From positions 1 through 8,110 of the forward strand of contig PKWH01000117.1 of the NCBI GenBank assembly GCA_003131985.1: a stretch of DNA of 8,110 nt, given 5' to 3'. The stretch comes from Acidobacteriota bacterium (lineage in GTDB: Bacteria > Acidobacteriota > Terriglobia > Acidiferrales > UBA7541). Position 1 is the first letter of the stretch. Each line of letters opens with the position of its first letter. The notes below the pieces were generated by a model. It saw only the letters and a list, made by a program, of their open reading frames with translations, was not told the origin of the DNA and made no database searches. The position numbers and the translations under genes were made by a program. Shown piece by piece: positions 1-4,206 of the stretch.

Positions 1-449
1 TCGAAGTCCCCATAAAAAATATCGTTCGTCCCGGCGGCAAGTCACATTACGGCATTTCGCGTACGTTGCGCGTCTTCTTCGACATCATAACCATCCGGTT
101 TCTTATGCGTTACATGACGCGTCCCCTGCACTTTTTCGGTCCGACCGGTCTGCTGGGAATGTTTTTGGGCGCGGCAATTCTGTTCGTACTGCTTCTTCAG
201 AAGATCTTCTGGGGCGTCTCAATTTTCATTCAGCACGGACCTCTTCTCGTTTTGGGAATGATGTTATGTTTATTCGGGGTTCAACTGCTTGCGGTTGGGC
301 TGGTCGGTGAGTTGCTCATGCGTACGCACTTCGAATCGCGCGAAAACCCGGTGTATCGCCTGGAACGTGTCTTCGGGGCGTCGCAATCGCCGGAAGCTCC
401 CCTTCGTGCCGATAAAAATGCGCTTGCGGCCAAGCCTCTCAGTCGTTAG
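1..449 (+). CDS. Family 2 glycosyltransferase, C-terminal end (partial)
   Basis: The gene enters from the left edge; the first complete codon is at 3 and 148 codons remain before the TAG at 447-449. The visible start EVPIKNIVRPGGKSHYGISR, running on into a RTLRVFFDIITIRF segment, matches the end of the GT-A catalytic domain of DPM1/ArnC-type GT2 enzymes, where an R-x-x-G-x-S-x-Y-G motif precedes an amphipathic helix. Two hydrophobic segments follow (roughly GLLGMFLGAAILFVLLLQ and PLLVLGMMLCLFGVQLLAVG), joined by a short loop, then a polar cytosolic tail. Such enzymes usually transfer a sugar from a nucleotide donor to polyprenyl phosphate or an envelope glycan at the inner membrane; donor and acceptor cannot be told here because the DxD region lies outside the window. 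The TTG at 66 is internal and not a start. The next gene begins 54 bp downstream on the same strand. Confidence 0.85.
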   Translation, partial: EVPIKNIVRPGGKSHYGISRTLRVFFDIITIRFLMRYMTRPLHFFGPTGLLGMFLGAAILFVLLLQKIFWGVSIFIQHGPLLVLGMMLCLFGVQLLAVGLVGELLMRTHFESRENPVYRLERVFGASQSPEAPLRADKNALAAKPLSR

Positions 450-503
450 AGTACGGCCTATACGCTCGGCAATGGCGTACAAATTCCGGTAAGGAAAAAT
501 CTC

Positions 504-1289
504 ATGCGCAAAGCTATTTTAGTAAGTTCCGCAGTACTGATTGCAGCCGCTCTGGTTTTCGCCGGTGGCGATCCTTGGAAATCAAAGCCCTATCAACAGT
601 GGGATGACAAAGACGTTAAGAGAATCCTGGAAGATTCTCCCTGGGCTAAGATTGTCCAGGTCGATGTTACTTGGAAGGCTGGGAAAGATAGCTCAAGCGG
701 AGATATGGGCGCTCCGGCTCCTGCCGCAAACCAACAGGGGCCTACGGGGGGCGGCGGCGGAAAGATGATGGGCGGCGGATCGTCGCCTGCTGCGCCTGCC
801 GCTAACACTCCTGTCGCCGGAGATTCCGGGAGCTCGTCTGGCGAAGCATCTTTTCTCGTTCGCTGGGTATCATCAAAGACGGTTGAGAAGGCTGTGTACC
901 GCAAAGCGGAACTAGCCGGCACGATGAAACCGGAGGACGCAGAAAAAGAGCTGGCAAAAACCTTTGATGTTTATGAACTCGTCGTTTTCGGTCCCGATAT
1001 GAAGCCGTTTCAATCGGCGGACGAAGATGTCCTCAAAACCAGCGCTGATTTAATTGAAAAGAAAACAAAGCAGAAAATTTCGCCCTACAAGGTTGAAATC
1101 ACCCGGTCACCGGACGGAACCAAAGTGCAAGCCGTAGCGTTCACTTTCCTCAAGAAGGCAGCCAACGGCGAGCCGACCATAGCGGACGACGAAAAGGGCG
1201 TTGATTTTAATTGTTTCGTCGGCGGGGCAAAAATCCACGTCAGTTTCGATATTTCAAAAATGCAGGACGCCCAGGGACGTGACCTCTAA
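504..1289 (+). CDS. Exported protein of unknown function with Gly/Pro/Ala/Ser-rich linker
   Basis: 261 aa. The ATG at 504 has AAGGA at 491-495, 8 nt upstream. Residues 1-20 form a signal peptide (MRKAILVSSAVLIAAALVFA), so the mature protein starts near GGDPWKSKPYQQW. Three parts can be seen: a short folded-looking segment (about 22-60, with DPW, KPYQQW and DSPWAK), a low-complexity linker (about 61-115, with five glycines at 82-86, KMMGGGSS and APAAN), and a mixed alpha/beta domain (about 116-261) that starts FLVRWVSSKTVEKA. The DPWK...KPYQQW...DSPWA pattern recalls a family of uncharacterised exported proteins I associate with Acidobacteriota; that link is from memory. There are no catalytic motifs. 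One cysteine (C237) makes disulfides in the monomer unlikely. It is probably co-transcribed with the next gene, 44 bp downstream, and shares the terminator at 2041-2083. Certainly a gene; function unknown. Confidence 0.85.
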   Translation: MRKAILVSSAVLIAAALVFAGGDPWKSKPYQQWDDKDVKRILEDSPWAKIVQVDVTWKAGKDSSSGDMGAPAPAANQQGPTGGGGGKMMGGGSSPAAPAANTPVAGDSGSSSGEASFLVRWVSSKTVEKAVYRKAELAGTMKPEDAEKELAKTFDVYELVVFGPDMKPFQSADEDVLKTSADLIEKKTKQKISPYKVEITRSPDGTKVQAVAFTFLKKAANGEPTIADDEKGVDFNCFVGGAKIHVSFDISKMQDAQGRDL

Positions 1290-1333
1290 GCTGTAAGCAC
1301 GAGAAGATCATCTCAGCCGTTCGAGGAGTTTTC

Positions 1334-1993
1334 ATGAAAAATTCTTGGCGTTACGCAACCGCATTCCTGCTGGCTCTGGTGGCAACGGCTGCAGGTGCTC
1401 AGATGGGCCGTTTCTCTTCCCCGCACGTCATGGGATTTTGGAATCCCGTCGTAGGCGCAGGGGCGGAGTACGAAATGCAATCCGCGAAGGGCGACAAGTC
1501 CAATATGCAAATTACAATCGTCGGCAAAGAGTCAGTCGACGGAAAAGACGCATATTGGTACGAGATGTCCTTTAATCACGGAAACGGTCAGATGGTCATG
1601 AAGCAGTTGATGGTTCTGAATGGTTCCGATACTCAAATCTCGCGCATGATCATGCAAATGCCTGGCCGTCCCCCGATGGAGATGCCCACGCAAATGATGC
1701 ATCAGGATCGCGCGCCGCAAACCGCAGACGTTCGGACTGGCGGCGAGGATTTGGGGAGCGAAACAATCACCGTCCCTGCCGGCACTTTCACCTGCCAGCA
1801 TTACAAAACGAAAAGCGGCGGCGAAGTTTGGGTCTCGCAGAAGGTTTCTCCTTACGGCCTGGTGAAATCCAAGTCGAATGATACTTCCATGGAGCTGACC
1901 AAGATCATCACCGGCGCGAAGGACCAGATCACCGGTACGCCTCAGCCCTTCAACCCGCAAATGATGATGCAACAGCAGCAACAGCCCCAATAG
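1334..1993 (+). CDS. Exported methionine-rich protein of unknown function (DUF4412/DUF3108-like fold possible)
   Basis: 219 aa. The ATG at 1334 follows GAGGAG at 1323-1328 by 5 nt. A signal peptide covers residues 1-22 with likely cleavage after AGA (mature start QMGRFSSP). The body alternates short beta strands. A segment near 146-158, TVPAGTFTCQHYK, followed by GGEVWVSQKVSPYGLVK, resembles the 'VPAGxFxC...K...xxxWVSxxVPyGLVK' stretch of periplasmic or lipoprotein-trafficking-like beta proteins such as DUF3108/DUF4412; I infer this similarity and have not searched it. About 20 of 219 residues are methionine, concentrated at 105-122 (MIMQM, MEM, MMH), and the C-terminus is Met/Gln-rich (three Met then five Gln). 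The gene lies 44 bp after the previous one and is the last before a strong terminator. No enzymatic residues are recognised. Confidence 0.85.
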   Translation: MKNSWRYATAFLLALVATAAGAQMGRFSSPHVMGFWNPVVGAGAEYEMQSAKGDKSNMQITIVGKESVDGKDAYWYEMSFNHGNGQMVMKQLMVLNGSDTQISRMIMQMPGRPPMEMPTQMMHQDRAPQTADVRTGGEDLGSETITVPAGTFTCQHYKTKSGGEVWVSQKVSPYGLVKSKSNDTSMELTKIITGAKDQITGTPQPFNPQMMMQQQQQPQ

Positions 1994-2040
1994 CCCCAGT
2001 AGCGATGATGTCCGAGCGCTAATCGCTTTCAGAAATTAGA

Positions 2041-2083
2041 AAGAGGCGTCCCGCGATCCCGTCGGGGCGCCTCTTAGTTTTTT
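2041..2083 (+). terminator. Intrinsic (rho-independent) terminator
   Basis: The arm 2041-2053 (AAGAGGCGTCCCG) pairs with 2063-2075 (CGGGGCGCCTCTT) over 13 bp with one G-T wobble. The loop is 9 nt and six T follow at 2078-2083. It lies 48 bp after the stop of the Met-rich exported protein and just before the reductase gene, so it ends the left-hand transcript and implies a separate promoter for the reductase. Confidence 0.92.
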
Positions 2084-2131
2084 GCAGTGATTTTTGGTTC
2101 CGTGGCGTGCATTTCTCGGAGCTCAGCGTCC

Positions 2132-2908
2132 ATGCGCACTGCCGAAGAAAAATTCTATCGTGCCCGGATCACCACCCGTGACGAGTTCTCGCCCGGTCTA
2201 TGGAAGTTTCATCTCGATCCCGGCGGGGAATTCCAGTTTGTAGCAGGCCAGTTTGCGACTCTCGGCGTGCAGACTTCACAAAAACTCATCGAGCGGGCTT
2301 ACTCCATCGTTTCGTCGCCCTACGAACGTGAGCTTGAGCTTTTCGTCGAGCTCGTTCCCGCTGGCGAGCTGACTCCGCTATTGCACGCGCTTCCGGTGGG
2401 CGCTTATATGTCCTTGCGAAAACTCGCCAAGGGCCGTTTCACCCTGGATCTGAAGAGCGGTCACAAGAATCATCTCTTGCTCAGCACGGTCACTGGCGTA
2501 GCTCCATACATCTCCTATATCCGCACGCTCTACAAAGATTGGAGCGATAACCGCCCTCCTGCTGATATTCATTTGTTCTTGCTTAACGCCGCAAGCCGCT
2601 CCTGGGAATTCGGCTATCACGAAGAACTTGAGCAGCTGGCAACGAAAGTACCCTGGCTCACTTACATTCCAACCGTAAGCCGTTCGCACGAAGACACCAA
2701 ATGGTGCGGCGAGACAGGCCGCGTGGAAGACCTCATCCGCAAATACACGGACGAGTGGAATCTGACGGGTTCAGACACGACGGGTTATCTCTGCGGTCAT
2801 CCGCAAATGATCGAACTCGGGAAGGGAATTTTGCTTCGTCGCGGATTTGCGAAAGAGTCCCTGAAAGAAGAAGTGTATTGGATTCCGCCGAAGACTCTCC
2901 GCCGCTGA
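2132..2908 (+). CDS. fpr: Ferredoxin/flavodoxin-NADP+ reductase
   Basis: 258 aa from the ATG at 2132. The enzyme moves electrons between NADPH and ferredoxin or flavodoxin through bound FAD, in the cytoplasm. Domain order fits bacterial FPR: an FAD-binding beta barrel (about 5-100) with the R-x-Y-S flavin motif at 55-63 (RAYSIVSSP), then a Rossmann-like NADP domain with TVTGVAPY at 119-126, TVSRS at 181-185 and GYLCGHPQMI at 218-227. The C-terminal GFAKESLKEEVYW (238-250) has the aromatic end seen in E. coli Fpr, but here eight more residues (IPPKTLRR) follow. A GTG at 2087 would add 15 residues but abuts the T-tract of the upstream terminator and has no Shine-Dalgarno; the ATG at 2132 has CGGAG at 2117-2121, so I prefer it. 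No convincing promoter is seen in 2084-2131. Length is normal for the family (about 250-260). Confidence 0.93.
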   Translation: MRTAEEKFYRARITTRDEFSPGLWKFHLDPGGEFQFVAGQFATLGVQTSQKLIERAYSIVSSPYERELELFVELVPAGELTPLLHALPVGAYMSLRKLAKGRFTLDLKSGHKNHLLLSTVTGVAPYISYIRTLYKDWSDNRPPADIHLFLLNAASRSWEFGYHEELEQLATKVPWLTYIPTVSRSHEDTKWCGETGRVEDLIRKYTDEWNLTGSDTTGYLCGHPQMIELGKGILLRRGFAKESLKEEVYWIPPKTLRR

Positions 2909-2937
2909 CGGGCGTGCAAGGGGCGTTGCGCCGCCCG
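2909..2937. terminator. Hairpin in convergent gap, possible bidirectional transcription end
   Basis: CGGGCG (2909-2914) pairs with CGCCCG (2932-2937), then GCAA (2916-2919) with TTGC (2926-2929) across a small internal loop, leaving a 6-nt loop. It starts on the base after the reductase stop and sits between two converging genes. There is no T-tract on either strand, so it is not a classic intrinsic terminator; it could act as a 3' stabilising stem or with Rho. Confidence 0.4.
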
Positions 2938-2967
2938 CCAGTGACGGATTCCCGCTGGGGACCCGCC

Positions 2968-3405
2968 TTAAATCGTCGGGCCCGAAGCAGCAAGCTGTTC
3001 AATCGTGCTCGAAATCGCGCGGATCGGAGTAGAAACGTGCACGGTTTCGTTTTCATCTTGCACATCCACCACGATCGAGCCGCCTTCTTTCGCCACGCGA
3101 ACGTGTTCGCCGGGTTCTTTCACCTCAACAAGCGTCACGTCGTCGCTATCGCGCAGTTGGTCCAGCGCCGCGCGAATAGTCGGCATCCAGGGCCGAATCT
3201 GGGTCGCGACGCGCGACAAATCCCTTTGTGGCGCGAAATGCATGCCGATCGGCACCAGCATCGCCGGAGCGATCACGTAAACGTGATGTACTTCCGGCTG
3301 CCGCTCCACAACCTTCACTTCGATCATTCCTTCGCTGCAGAGCACTCCAACTCCCGCTACCGCCGTTCCCACAATTCCTAGCGCAATTTTACCGAACAGG
3401 ATCAC
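2968..3405 (-). CDS. Membrane-anchored or exported protein B, paralogue of upstream gene A (unknown function)
   Basis: 145 aa, GTG start at 3405. The start is fixed by a near-perfect Shine-Dalgarno (GGAGGTGA) whose GGAGG ends 6 nt upstream. Residues 1-23 are hydrophobic (MILFGKIALGIVGTAVAGVG), without a clear AxA cleavage site or lipobox, so this may be an uncleaved N-terminal anchor. The rest aligns in order with A: MIEVKVVERQ to MHF matches A's first beta segment, IRAALDQLRDSDDVTLVEVK (77-96) matches A's IRALLDALRTSPDNEFVTVK, HVRVAKEGG matches DVRVAKSNG, and IVVDVQDENETVHVSTPIRA matches LVVHVRDGAKGGEKVDITIP. It stops about 40 residues earlier than A, so it holds one and a half modules. It lies 28 bp after A, presumably in one transcript. 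No catalytic motif is seen. Confidence 0.82.
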   Translation of the reverse strand: MILFGKIALGIVGTAVAGVGVLCSEGMIEVKVVERQPEVHHVYVIAPAMLVPIGMHFAPQRDLSRVATQIRPWMPTIRAALDQLRDSDDVTLVEVKEPGEHVRVAKEGGSIVVDVQDENETVHVSTPIRAISSTIEQLAASGPTI

Positions 3406-3408
3406 AAA

Positions 3409-3416
3409 TCACCTCC
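3409..3416 (-). promoter_or_regulatory. Strong Shine-Dalgarno for GTG start of gene B
   Basis: The minus strand reads GGAGGTGA followed by TTTGTG, a full-length match to the 3' end of 16S rRNA. It selects the GTG at 3405 and suggests B is translated efficiently on its own, without coupling to A, whose stop lies 28 bp away. Confidence 0.75.
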
Positions 3417-3433
3417 GCCGGGATATTGGCCGG

Positions 3434-4009
3434 CTACTCTGAAGCGTTTTTCGAGTCAACCCAAATGCGTACATGTTGCGATGCATCCTCGACGGTTATC
3501 AGCAGCGCATCGCCCGCATCGCTCAGCGCCCGAATCGCCGCGGAAATGTCGAGCTCGTTATTTTTTGTATTGGAAAGCAGCGCATCCACCACCTTCATCG
3601 GAATCGTGATATCTACCTTCTCGCCGCCTTTCGCTCCGTCGCGAACGTGCACCACCAGGTTTCCATTCGACTTTGCGACGCGCACGTCTTGATCTTTTTC
3701 CTTCACCGTGACGAACTCGTTGTCTGGCGATGTCCGCAGCGCGTCCAGCAACGCACGAATATCCACATCGTTCATTTCCGTGGACCCGATGGTCACATGC
3801 CCGTTATGCAGATTGCCTTTATTCAAAGTCGGCAAAATCTTTTCGGCCATCGAGAGCGGCACGTTCACGTTCACGCTTTCGCCCTTCGTCGCATCGTTCA
3901 CTGTGATGTGAAGGTATCGCTCGGCTGTGGCAGCCATAGCTGCCGGCGCAGCCCCCACCATCGCTGCCAGAATGCAAACCATCACGATCCCGCAAAGTCG
4001 TTTTCTCAT
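3434..4009 (-). CDS. Exported protein A with two internal repeat modules (unknown function)
   Basis: 191 aa, ATG at 4009; a purine-rich AGGGGAGG (4027-4020) lies 10 nt upstream. Residues 1-27 are a signal peptide with likely cleavage after AMA, so the protein is periplasmic or secreted. The mature part is a tandem duplication. Module 1 (about 32-115) runs from YLHITVNDATKGESVNVNVP to FVTVKEKDQDVRVAKSN; module 2 (about 117-187) runs from NLVVHVRDGAKGGEKVDITIP to LLITVEDASQHVRIWVDSK. Each has a beta segment with a D/E-K/G-G-E-x-V-x-(V/I)-x-(V/I)-P core, a short helix (AEKIL / VDALL), a D-(I)-x-x-(A/L)-(L/I)-x-A-L helix, and a closing strand with (V/I)TV(K/E)(E/D)...VR(V/I). Module 1 carries about 15 extra residues in its middle. 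I recall similar proteins beside ECF sigma/anti-sigma genes in Acidobacteriota, an unverified memory that agrees with the promoter seen here. B follows 28 bp downstream. Confidence 0.85.
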   Translation of the reverse strand: MRKRLCGIVMVCILAAMVGAAPAAMAATAERYLHITVNDATKGESVNVNVPLSMAEKILPTLNKGNLHNGHVTIGSTEMNDVDIRALLDALRTSPDNEFVTVKEKDQDVRVAKSNGNLVVHVRDGAKGGEKVDITIPMKVVDALLSNTKNNELDISAAIRALSDAGDALLITVEDASQHVRIWVDSKNASE

Positions 4010-4045
4010 TTTTGGGAAGCCTCCCCTGCTCTTCCTGCTCCTATG

Positions 4046-4071
4046 TACGGCGCAGCCCCCGCAAATGTTCC
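4046..4071 (-). promoter_or_regulatory. Candidate ECF-sigma promoter for the A-B pair
   Basis: On the minus strand GGAAC (4071-4067) and CGTA (4049-4046) are separated by 17 nt. GGAAC -35 with a CGT-type -10 about 16-17 nt away is the typical pattern for extracytoplasmic-function (RpoE/SigW-like) sigma factors. Transcription would start near 4040-4036, leaving a leader of about 30 nt that contains the AGGGGAGG ribosome site and the ATG at 4009, a sensible layout. The motif is short, so chance cannot be excluded, but position, spacing and strand all fit. Confidence 0.55.
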
Positions 4072-4089
4072 GTGGTACCTCCGGAAATC

Positions 4090-4178
4090 TTTGTGGGTCG
4101 TGGCTTCAGCCACGACATAGAAGCTGCAGGATTGGGCGGCTTTAGCCGCTGAAGTTCCCGTTTGCTGCCGCCCACAAA
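4090..4178. repeat. REP/BIME-like palindromic element
   Basis: Two hairpins stand side by side: GTCGTGGCT/AGCCACGAC (4097-4105 with 4108-4116, perfect 9 bp) and GCGGCT/AGCCGC (4136-4141 with 4144-4149). Their tips share 9 of 10 bases (GGCTTCAGCC and GGCTTTAGCC). An outer inverted repeat, TTTGTGGG (4090-4097) and CCCACAAA (4171-4178), encloses both. GGGCGGC (4134-4140) could instead pair with GCCGCCC (4167-4173), giving an alternative fold. The paired-palindrome layout is that of intergenic REP/BIME or small non-autonomous elements. It lies between the glgB stop and the promoter of A, and may protect or end the glgB transcript. No T-tract is present. Confidence 0.65.
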
Positions 4179-4206
4179 CTTTTCGGGCTGCACCGCGCAG
4201 GAGGAA

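Noticed and set aside
736..780. GGC/GGG-rich tract as a CRISPR or structured RNA
   Set aside because: It is the in-frame poly-glycine linker of an exported protein; no regular spacer pattern exists.
2087..2131. GTG start for the reductase
   Set aside because: It abuts the terminator T-tract, has no ribosome site, and would add residues with no family match; the ATG at 2132 is better.
2701..3381. 226-codon + strand frame across the reductase end and gene B
   Set aside because: It overlaps two well-supported genes in other frames and has an Arg/His-rich composition.
3473..4120. 215-codon + strand frame opposite gene A
   Set aside because: It is antisense to a gene with a signal peptide, ribosome site and internal protein repeat; His/Arg-rich shadow.
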